Below are positions 48,469-57,400 of a stretch of 64,000 nucleotides of DNA, one piece after another. Position 1 is the first letter of the stretch, and each line of letters starts with the position of its first letter. This stretch comes from Orbicella faveolata (Eukaryota > Cnidaria > Anthozoa > Scleractinia > Merulinidae): positions 321,837-385,836 of the forward strand of contig NW_018148785.1 in NCBI RefSeq assembly GCF_002042975.1, read 5' to 3'. The position numbers and the translations under genes are program-made. The notes beneath the pieces are model-generated. The model had not been told where the DNA came from. It did no database searches and saw only the letters and a program-made list of their open reading frames with translations.

Positions 48469-50931
48469 ATGGCGAGTTGTTTCCGTTCCCGTGGTTTGGC
48501 AAAGCCTCTCATATTTTGCACATTATGCGCCATTGCGGACTTCTTACTATCAGGTGTGTTGCTAATTCGTGGCAGGGACATTTCTACATTTAATCAACGT
48601 TTACAAATCGACGAATTCAAATTTTGTTCGTCCAGTTTTGATTTGTGGATCCTGTCGTTGGTTCGATTATGTACATTATTGGGTGCCTCTTTTGGGGTGC
48701 TGTTCGCCAAACGCAAAATGGACGCAGTTTCCAGGATCAATAACCTCAAGAAGCCTTGGCTTTATTGTGGTATCGCAGTCGTGGTCTTCGTTGTGGGAAA
48801 GTTTCTTCTGAGCACAGAATGTAGCTTGGACAGCAACCCCAAGATTTGGCTGTGGGCTTTCATGGGATGGACTGTAGGCAGTACAGTAATGGCATATGGT
48901 CTGTGGTTCCTGCTTTGTAAACTCAAATTCATTGGCATGTCTACAGAACAAGAAATTGGCTCAATACAAGAACGAGAGAGCCTGCTTCATGTTGATGATT
49001 TTGACGATTCAGATGATAGAGCATCTAGTGATGAAAACCCCACTAAGAAGGAGAAAGAAGGTAACATTTCTGCTTGGAGACTTCTGTCCTATTGTAAACC
49101 AGACATCCCTTACATTTCTTTGGCATCTTTGTTTCTTTTGCTAGCAGCAACTGGTGAAATCTTTATTCCCTATTACACTGGAGAAGTTATAGACAGCATT
49201 GCAATTGAGAAAAACAAGGCTAAATTTATGACTTCTATTCTTATCATGACACTGATTTCACTGGGTACAGCAATTGCCACTGGTTTACGAGGTGGTTTGT
49301 TTACACTGATTGCTGCAAGGTTTTCCAAAAGAATCAGCAACTTTTTGTTTGCTTCAATTGTAAAACAGGAAATTGGATTCTTTGACAATACAAAGACCGG
49401 AGAGGTAGTCTCGCGTCTGACCTCTGACACAACAAAAATGTCAGATCAAGTTGGATTGAACATAAATGTTTTTCTTCGTAACTGTGTCCAATCCACTGGA
49501 ACATGTGTCTTTATGTTTAAACTTTCATGGAAGTTAAGCATTGTTACGTTAATTGGCCTCCCTCTTGTTGCATTTATCTCTGAAATTTTCGGAAATTACT
49601 TCAAAAAACTTTCAACACAAGTACAAGAAGCAACTGCCAAAGCAAATGAAATTGCAGCAGAAGTAATTTCTTCAATGAAGACTGTGCGAAGCTTTGCTAA
49701 TGAAGATGGTGAGTACAAACATTATGAGAACAAACAAGAAGCTATATATCGACTCAAAATGAAGGAATCATATCTCTATGGAGGCTACAGATGGTGCACA
49801 GAAATCCTTACACTTACCCTTGACGTTGTGGTTCTGCTTTATGGTGGCCATTTGGTACTTGAAGGAGAACTTAGTGGAGGAAACCTTGTGTCATTCATAT
49901 TGTACCAATTGCAGCTTGGCTTCTACATCAGTGAAATTGGAGATATTTATACAGGTCTTCTGGAAGCGGTGGGTGCTTCTGAGAAGGTATTTGAGCTCAT
50001 TGACCGAAAACCTAAAATCCAGAACAATGGTATTGTCAACCCCAGTGAAGTTTTAGGTGAAGTCAGGTTTGAAAATGTGTCATTTGCATACCCCACAAGA
50101 CCAAATATTTTAGTTTTAGACAAAGTATCTTTTAGTGTGACACCTGGTGAAGTGATTGCTCTTGTCGGTCCAAGCGGTGGTGGAAAGAGCACTTGCATAA
50201 GTCTTCTAGAACACTTCTATGAACCAACTTCTGGAGAAGTTCTGATTGATTCTATCCCTGTGAGGAATTTTGAGCACAAGTATCTGCACAGCAAAGTTGC
50301 CTTGGTTGGGCAAGAACCCGTTCTTTTTGCCAGATCAATCAAAGAAAACATTGCGTATGGTCTTGGGAATGGTGGCAACATTGATCAAACTTTAGTAGAA
50401 CGTGTGTCCCATCTTGCCAATGCACATTCTTTTATCAGTGATATGTCAGAGGGTTATGACACTGAAACTGGGGAAAAGGGTCTGCAGCTATCGGGTGGGC
50501 AAAAGCAAAGAGTTGCCATTGCTAGAGCATTGGCGCGAAATCCACGAATTCTCCTTCTTGATGAAGCAACTAGCGCCCTTGATGCAGAGAGTGAACATCT
50601 TGTCCAGGATGCAATTTACAAGAATTTAGCTGGCCACACAGTATTGATAATTGCTCATCGCTTGAGTACCATAGAGAAAGCAGATAAGATTGTGGTTATT
50701 GACCAAGGTAGAGTCATTGCACAAGGCAAGCATAGAGAGCTTGTGGAACAGAATGGACTATATTCAAAGCTTGTGAAGCGCCAAATATTAGGTCTTGAAA
50801 AAAGGAATTGTTCAAGTGACAATACACAGCGGCTGGGACTTACACACAGGGATCATTCTGATTCAGATGGTGACAGTAGCAGTTCTGACCTTTCTTCTAG
50901 TCCACGTATTTCAGCTTTGTCTAAACATTAA
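48469..50931 (+). CDS. ABCB9: TAP-like (ABCB9-type) half ABC transporter, intronless
   Basis: ATP-driven peptide exporter half-molecule; the vertebrate relative ABCB9/TAPL works as a homodimer in lysosomes. The 820-aa frame is uninterrupted. Residues about 1-150 form an extra N-terminal membrane domain of four hydrophobic segments (TMD0), the mark of TAP/TAPL. An acidic linker (DDFDDSDDRASSDEN) leads to the six-helix core, then the nucleotide-binding domain: Walker A G567-S574 (GPSGGGKS), signature LSGGQ 674-678, Walker B ILLLDE with catalytic Glu699, and H-loop His730. All catalytic residues are intact. The C-terminus is a Ser/Asp-rich tail. Chosen start: first ATG, 9 codons before the first hydrophobic segment. 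Vertebrate relatives have many introns; this one has none. Assignment to ABCB9 over TAP1/TAP2 rests on TMD0 and overall feel, not on a tree. Confidence 0.93.
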   Translation: MASCFRSRGLAKPLIFCTLCAIADFLLSGVLLIRGRDISTFNQRLQIDEFKFCSSSFDLWILSLVRLCTLLGASFGVLFAKRKMDAVSRINNLKKPWLYCGIAVVVFVVGKFLLSTECSLDSNPKIWLWAFMGWTVGSTVMAYGLWFLLCKLKFIGMSTEQEIGSIQERESLLHVDDFDDSDDRASSDENPTKKEKEGNISAWRLLSYCKPDIPYISLASLFLLLAATGEIFIPYYTGEVIDSIAIEKNKAKFMTSILIMTLISLGTAIATGLRGGLFTLIAARFSKRISNFLFASIVKQEIGFFDNTKTGEVVSRLTSDTTKMSDQVGLNINVFLRNCVQSTGTCVFMFKLSWKLSIVTLIGLPLVAFISEIFGNYFKKLSTQVQEATAKANEIAAEVISSMKTVRSFANEDGEYKHYENKQEAIYRLKMKESYLYGGYRWCTEILTLTLDVVVLLYGGHLVLEGELSGGNLVSFILYQLQLGFYISEIGDIYTGLLEAVGASEKVFELIDRKPKIQNNGIVNPSEVLGEVRFENVSFAYPTRPNILVLDKVSFSVTPGEVIALVGPSGGGKSTCISLLEHFYEPTSGEVLIDSIPVRNFEHKYLHSKVALVGQEPVLFARSIKENIAYGLGNGGNIDQTLVERVSHLANAHSFISDMSEGYDTETGEKGLQLSGGQKQRVAIARALARNPRILLLDEATSALDAESEHLVQDAIYKNLAGHTVLIIAHRLSTIEKADKIVVIDQGRVIAQGKHRELVEQNGLYSKLVKRQILGLEKRNCSSDNTQRLGLTHRDHSDSDGDSSSSDLSSSPRISALSKH

Positions 50932-50939
50932 TCAGGCTA

Positions 50940-51112
50940 TGGCAGGGGTTTCATTAAGGGCTGGGCATGGGGCAAATAGACCGACTGTGAGGACCATTTT
51001 GCTCCCCTGGTTTGACCATCTAGGGGAAAGTTTTTTTTTTATATAAAGAAGTTTTATCCACCTGTGAAATCCAGTTGCCCTCCTGCTGATAACTTTAATG
51101 AGACCCCTGCTT
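50940..51112. mobile_element. MITE directly after the transporter stop codon
   Basis: GGCAGGGGTTTCATTAAGG at the left; CTTTAATGAGACCCCTGC at the right. It starts 9 bp after the stop codon, so it should be part of the transporter's 3' untranslated region. Its ends resemble those of the MITE at 61190. Confidence 0.75.
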
Positions 51113-51541
51113 ATGGTAGTAATAAGGGCTGTTGCCAAAAAAAATTATGACTGAGCCAGTGTTATATACCAGTATTTGTTTATTTTTTATTTTATGCTAG
51201 CAGTGGCTTACTTTCCCCCTTCAAAATAACAACAACAAAAACAAAAAAAAAACGACTGAGACTTGCTTGTTACTAGCTGCCACCTTGGTAATGACTGACT
51301 TAGTAATTTAATCCTTTAGGTTCTTAGTTGGAGAACAAGTTAAGAGTTAGCAAGATTTCGAACTTACCAATGTTAACAGCCAACTGTAAAATTCATGTGG
51401 ACCAGCTTAAACTTTCACTACAGTTGACAATATTTAGATCCTCTGACTGAGGACTTACTTCTAGCTGTGTATGGCAGCTTGTTGATGTTCTCTGATATTG
51501 TAAAGTACCTTTGAACATTAGAATTCTGGTACTATAAAAAT

Positions 51542-51887
51542 CTTTTATTAAATTATATATAGTTAATAAGAATATTATTATTATTATATTATTATTTAAT
51601 CCCTTTCATGACGATTGTCTACTCTTGTTCTTTGGCTAAAAATCCTTAAAGGCTTTGCATTCTGACTGAGATAATTCATAGTACATTTGTATTAATTAAT
51701 TTATTGGTCTCATGACAAGTTCTGTGAACTTTGATCAGAGTGCAAAGCCTTAAAGGAACTACATCACAGTTTGCACATCTTGAAAAGTTTAGTCTAAATT
51801 AGTCTAAATAAAAAGCTTTTATTATATTATATATAGTTAATAAGAATATTATTATTATTATATTATTATTTAATCCCTTTCATGACG
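51542..51887. repeat. 72-bp direct repeats around a hairpin
   Basis: Copies at 51542-51613 and 51816-51887 differ at one base (TTAAATTA against TTATATTA). Between them, 51643-51757 is a hairpin with TCCTTAAAGGCTTTGCA at the left and TGCAAAGCCTTAAAGGA at the right. Confidence 0.88.
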
Positions 51888-52069
51888 TCATTTGTGATCC
51901 ATGTTAATCTTCTGCATTTTAACCTTCGTTCTTCCTTTGTGGTTTAATATTATCTCTTTTGTGTTTTTCTTTCTTGGTAAACAACTATTTTCAGCTTTCC
52001 TTCAATTAAAAGGTAAATTTTTATGTGGCCAAAAGAACTCAAAATACCATGAGTGAGCTCCTTTAAGCC

Positions 52070-52288
52070 AGGGCTCGAAAAAAGTGCTGTCCCATTGTCC
52101 TGGACAAGTAGATTTTCCTTCTGGTCAAGTAACTTTTCACTCTCACTTGCCTGATGGGCAAGGTATCAAGCAAGTAATCTGCCAACTAGATCATTAAAAG
52201 AGCAAACTACGACTTGCCATGGGCAATCAAAATGTGAGAGCTACCCTTGCCAAGGGCAAGCTGGAATTCAAGTTTTTTGGGGCCCTGT
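52070..52288. mobile_element. GGGCTCGAAAAAA MITE, copy 1
   Basis: The ends are AGGGCTCGAAAAAAGT and TTTTTTGGGGCCCTG. The interior contains GTAGATTTTCCTTCTGG and AAGTAACTTTTCA. The same family is present, inverted, at 58924-59139. Confidence 0.82.
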
Positions 52289-52663
52289 AAGATCCATGGT
52301 TTTCTTCCTTTTGAGAACGTAGAAAAGGTTGTGTTAAGCTGAACGAGGCAGGTGGTTGCAATAATTTATTTTCTGCGAATTTCCTGTATACCTACTCAGC
52401 TACTACTTCCATCTACAGCTTTTAAGACCAAACTGTTGGGATATTTTTCATCCTTTGATCTTTTCCAGGGATAGCTGTGCACTTGAGATGCTTGCAGCTT
52501 TATTTGATGTTAAGTATCACACAGGAGAGACATTTTGATATATAATTTAATTAAAAGTGCATTTACATGCATAAATTACAAACATTTTCTGTTGACTATA
52601 CTGGTCTAGCCAGTTTTACAGCACCTATTCTCTCTACCCAAGCCCCAGTTGAGCACTCAAAGG

Positions 52664-52760
52664 GTGGATAATGCGAACCACCGGATAAATCACTATTCAG
52701 AGGATAGCATAGTAGAACCAAAACTTATCCACTGGATAGCAATTTATCTGGTGGATAGTG
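52664..52760. repeat. GGATAAAT/GTGGATAGTG repeat
   Basis: Multiple related words (GTGGATAATGCG, CCGGATAAATCAC, CCACTGGATAGC, CTGGTGGATAGTG) in direct and inverted orientation, typical of an old MITE. Confidence 0.6.
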
Positions 52761-52954
52761 TACCAAAACTGCTTTTAGAGGTATCAAAACCGCTTTTTTA
52801 ACTCCTAAAAGGTACGGTGAGTACCCCGGCCCCTACCTTTTTGTATGGGAGTCCCCCCTGCCCCGCGGCCTTTTTCTCCCAGAATTCTCAATTTCATGGT
52901 GCTTACCATAAGGCCTCTGGGACAGAGATTACAATAGCCTCCTTGGACTAATAT

Positions 52955-53245
52955 GGGAGGAGCGGTGACCTCATGGCTAGTGCACACTTCTCCGGATCGA
53001 GCAGTCCGGGTTCGAGCCCTGGCCAGAAACATTGTGTTGTGTGCTTGGGCAAGGCACTTTACTCAGACAGTGCCTCTCTCCCAGGTGTATAAATGGACAC
53101 CGGCGAACTTACTGCTGGGGATAACCCTGCAATGGACTAGCATCCCATCCAGGGGGAGTAGAAATACTCCTAGTCGCTTTAGGCTACAGAAATCAGGATA
53201 AGCTCCGGCCTGATGGGCCACTTGGCTTCTTTACAGGCTTAACCT
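52955..53245 (+). mobile_element. tRNA-derived SINE, family A, copy 2
   Basis: Better kept than the copy at 14769. The head is GGGAGGAGCGGTGACCTCAT with a perfect B-box core GGGTTCGAGCCC (53008-53019). The body reads GGGCAAGGCACTTTACTC, CCCAGGTGTATAAATGGACA and ATGGACTAGCATCCCATCC. A conserved body of this kind suggests one of the SINE superfamilies with a shared central domain; which one was not determined. Confidence 0.88.
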
Positions 53246-53348
53246 TTTACCCTCCTTGGGCTAATGGGCCAGAAATTCTTCCTTGCCATGACACTCGGTC
53301 AGAGATTCCAACCCATTTTGAAGGAAAATAGGGAGACTCTTTTAGCAC

Positions 53349-53455
53349 CGAAGGCGCCAGCCTCTAGGGGGGTCCGGGACCATGCTCACCAGGAAATTTT
53401 GCAAATTTAGGTTTTCTTAAATGCCTTTTCCTGCATTTTGGAGCTGCTAAATGGA
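53349..53455. repeat. GGGGGGTCCGGGACCATGC-type dispersed repeat, copy 2
   Basis: CTCTAGGGGGGTCCGGGACC, CCAGGAAATTTT and ATGCCTTTTCCTGCATTTTG in order; relative of 47140-47220. Confidence 0.55.
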
Positions 53456-53509
53456 GTAAGACTGCTGGCCTGATGAGTCTGCACAATACACGGTGAGAGA
53501 CTAGGTGAG

Positions 53510-53680
53510 ATGATATGAGAAGAAAGTGTAATACATCGCAAAAAAATACTTAAGATTAGCATTTTTTCCCTTGTTTTCACAATGTATTACAAATCGGGAG
53601 AATTTGATAAGAATCGGGAGAGCGGAAGGCAACACGTCAGATCAGGAGTCTCCCGATCAAATCGGGAGGGTTGGAATCTG
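53510..53680. repeat. ATCGGGAG-rich repeat
   Basis: Repeated ATCGGGAG words, a TCCCGATCAAATCGGGA palindrome at 53652-53668, and inverted GTGTAATACAT against ATGTATTAC. An old non-autonomous element of unknown limits. Confidence 0.55.
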
Positions 53681-53834
53681 CTTGGTGCTGTCTCGCTCAA
53701 TGAAGTAAAACCCCTGGAGACTGTCCTTCCTTTCTCTGTTGTTTTGTACCAAGCCTCTCTCAGTCTCCCACAATTTGTTTTTACCTTCGGAAAGGGGTTA
53801 TCGGTCTCTTTTTTGAGTGACAAGATTAAATAGT

Positions 53835-53848
53835 GTTGCCATGGTAAC
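53835..53848. promoter_or_regulatory. X-box-like site
   Basis: GTTGCCATGGTAAC matches the RFX X-box consensus. It lies about 610 bp upstream of the anillin start codon. Function not shown. Confidence 0.35.
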
Positions 53849-54240
53849 CTTTTTTCTGTCATGAAAAAGACCATGTAACTTGTTCACCAAAGATTGGGCA
53901 TTTGTTTGATGCCATTTTGTAACAACAAGAGATGAGAGGTAACATTGATCAATCAATGAAGAATGGCTGAAAAATGCTGGAAACCGTTATGAGCCACCTT
54001 AAATAAATTATTTTTACAAGATCATCATTTCCTTTGGGGGAGGCTGTACTTTTGCATGTCGACATCGGGCCTGGGCTCCTATCTTTATACATATTTTTTA
54101 GTCTGCCAAGGCCAGATAAGGGTCAGATAAATCCAAAAACGCAATTCGTGGCAATCTCAGCGTGAAACAAAGGAAACTCCACACTTTTGCACGCAGAGGC
54201 GAAAGAAGAAAGCATTAGCAATGTAATCACGGGTTTTTCA

Positions 54241-54460
54241 CGCAGTATCGAACACGCGCCAAATAATCACCGTTGAAGACTGGACCGGAAAAAAAACTAT
54301 CACGTGATCACGTGATTAGCTGAGCCCTCTGGGCGCTCAGTTTCAAATCGATCGTCCATTTGTGAGCGGTTCGAACTTTGACTTTGCTAAACGATATTTT
54401 CACAAAAGACTGCATATTCATCGATAAAGCCATCCTTATGAGATAAAGTTTTACGCCAGA
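54241..54460 (+). promoter_or_regulatory. Putative anillin promoter with E2F- and CHR-like sites
   Basis: Within 220 bp before the ATG: GCGCCAAA at 54256-54263 (inverted E2F motif TTTGGCGC), two overlapping CACGTG boxes in TCACGTGATCACGTGA (about 54300), an inverted TTTGAA at 54342 and a palindromic TTCGAA at 54370-54375. E2F plus CHR (TTYGAA) elements are typical of G2/M genes bound by DREAM in mammals, and anillin is such a gene. In this animal it is inference. Confidence 0.4.
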
Positions 54461-57400
54461 ATGGATCCTTTCACGCAGGTAATTTTTTCTGTTTTTTCCC
54501 TTGCCTCTTTAAAAACTAGCCGATGAAGAAACTCGAGCAAGTTGTTTGTCGTTGGAAATCGGTCGATGCGCTGTTGGAGATTTTCGAAAACTGTAATGTT
54601 TTGTTTTGGCGAATGATAAGAAGGCAACTTTTGCTGATCATCTGAAAACTCAGGTGGACATCCACATTGGGATCAGGCATTCTTTTTGGGCAAAAAGTGC
54701 GAACAGATGCTGAGACATGAGCTTGTCGCGCAAAACTTGGAGAACTGAACTTTCCCACTTAAAATATCTGTGACCTCCTACATGTAAAGCGTACTCGAGT
54801 ATGCATCCTTATGTAGTCAAAAGTGTTGTAAAAACTTGATTATTGCTTTATCATGTGTGTTTCAAACATTGGATTCTAATTAAACTCGGGATATTTGCCA
54901 TATTTCATCTTGAATCATGTGAAAACACGGAGGCAAGGCATACATTCCTTTCGTTCCGGTGTGTTCAAATTGTAACCGACCCTTCTCGAAAATGCAACTG
55001 TCAAACATGAAAATCGGCAATTACTACTGTTAAGATTAAATGTTATCGTTTGCTATTTATTTTCACATTGCTTTGAACTACTGGCAAGTACTTTCATAAA
55101 CTGACATTTAAATACATCAAAACTCATTAAAAACCCTAATTGTTTTGATTGTTATTTTCGTTCGTTGTACAAATATTCAAGCTTATAGCATCTTTTGGAA
55201 GGTTAAGTTTGCGCGCTATCTAGTGGAGTTTGTGAACCGTTTTCTATTCCATGTGTAAAACTGGTGATGTAATTTTGATGACTGGTAAACCTGAGTTGTG
55301 AATCTTCTGCAGAAATTGTTAGCAAGAACCCAAGCAAGGAAAAACCAACTTGTCAAAAAACGCGAGGAACTGGAAGCATGCAGAGCCAAGAGAAATTCAC
55401 CCATCAAGGACCGATCACGACATCCGCTATCAGAAGACAACACTGACAGCGGCTCAGAAATTGACACAGATGACGTCAAGCGACGCAGAATTGGCAGTGA
55501 AGATGGTGGGGAAAATGCCATTTTAAAGAATTCCAAGAAAACTGATGTCGACAGCCCATCTGTTCAGGTACATGCTAAAATGTCAATAATTCATTTAGTA
55601 ATACAAATGTATGTGAAGACAGACATAAATAAAATTGTGTTTTACATTACTAAGCCAGCAAATAATATCCTGTCATTAGACAACTGAAAGTTTATGTCTG
55701 TAGTCTGGTGTGACAAGTTGACCAGATGCAAGGGGGAGATCTACATGTACTGTCAGTAACATGGATAAATCATTGTGAAACAGATAATACAGTTGATCCC
55801 CTCTGTTTCAAACTCTCAGGGGAAACGGGAAATACACATAGTTCAAAATAACAAGAGTTCGAAATAGCCAATAGTAAATTACTGAAGGGCAAATCCAAGG
55901 AAAATAATTTTGAGTTCTAAACAGGGAATTTGAAATAACCAAGTTCACATTAGTGGGGTCTATCTGTAATACATTTGCCTTACAATGTACAATAACACAT
56001 GGAGAAAAATTGTCCAACCAGAAAGTGAACTTGTCCAGTCAATATGAAGTCTGTAAGTTGTGGCACTGAAAAATAACTGCAGTACACTGTATTTAACTAG
56101 CCTTCAGGTAAGATTAAATTATTGTGTCTTGCCACTCTATCTTTCTCATAAAAAAAAACTTCAAAACCTTGAGACTAAACTTAAGTGAGCAATTGTAAAC
56201 TCGATCATTACTTTGTCTTCAGGCTCGAAAAGAGCAGCTTATTAAAATGCAACAGAAAGATCAAGAAAATGGTGTGACACCAAAGAAACATTGGAAAGCT
56301 TTAACACAGGGATCTGGAGTTACGAATTCCAGTACAAGCAGCCCAAGTGTCGCATCAAGATCTGCTGCCTTTGAAAATAACACAGGAGATGAGCAAAAGG
56401 TGAAGAATGTTAAAGTTACTGTAATACTGTACTCATTGTATAGCTTGTCAAGCAATAATTTTTTCAGTGGCCCTGTTGACAGAGCTACAGAGATGAACAA
56501 TTTATAAAATTTGTTACCATGGTAGTCAAGATTAATGAACTCCAGTATGAAGAAGGTATCAAATAATTTACTGCTGACAACAAAATTGCCAGCTTCCAGC
56601 ACATTTTGAAAATTGGCCTCTCACTGGCTTGCATGCAGGCAAGAAAATTTTGTGTGACAGAATCAGTCAGCATTTATGTGCATGTGCATTATAATTACCA
56701 TTGAAGGCTTTATTCCTGACCAGATGAATATTTCACTTAAACTACAGTTTAAAGCCTTATTTTATTTTTGCTGTAAATTTGTTTGACTATAACTTGTGTT
56801 TTCAGGAGAATACCAAAGATAAAAAACCTTGTGAGGTTAAGACGCCACATACTCCTGGGAAACTGGCAGAAGCAAGGAGTGTGTTTGAGAATGGGGCATC
56901 AGAAAAAGACATTGGCAACAAAAAAGAGAAACTGTTCCCACCACCTAAGCCCCCAAGGGTGGCTGCCATGGAAACTAACTCTGAAGAGATTCAACCTGGG
57001 GAGCAGCAGCAGCAGCCAGCTAAGAGGAAAGCTCCCTCTCCCCCAAGGGAGGCAAAAGAAAGCAGCGATACCAAAGTTGTGGATCATAGTGCAACATCAG
57101 TAATTAAGAGAAAAGCTCCAGAGCCACCCATCTCTAATCAGGAAGAGAGCAAGATTCAACCTGGGAAGAGCGGTAATGCTGTCAAGATCAGCGCAACAAA
57201 ATGTGATCCAGAGGACACCAAAGAAAAAAGCAATCCATCACAAAGTCCGTCTACTGATGAAGATGGCGATAGAGGCTGCACCCCTGTTCCAGCAAAGAGG
57301 GAAAGGAAAGGCAGTGTTGAGAGTTTAGAGGGCATTGACAAAACTGAAGGTGATCAACCTACACCAAAACCTAGAAGAAAAGTGCAAAACTCTTGCGAAG

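Larger units (their letters stand above)
50932..54240. other. Intergenic region between the transporter and anillin
   Basis: No gene supported. It holds the transporter 3' untranslated region (an AATAAA occurs at about 51806) and then a dense series of repeats: MITEs at 50940, 52070 and 52664, a 72-bp direct repeat pair (51542, 51816), a SINE at 52955 and dispersed repeats at 53349 and about 53500. Confidence 0.6.

Noticed and set aside
52955-53030. Possible tRNA gene
   Set aside because: The A and B boxes are tRNA-like, but the head continues into a SINE body and does not close into a plausible cloverleaf. The same holds at 14769, 18478 and 36484.
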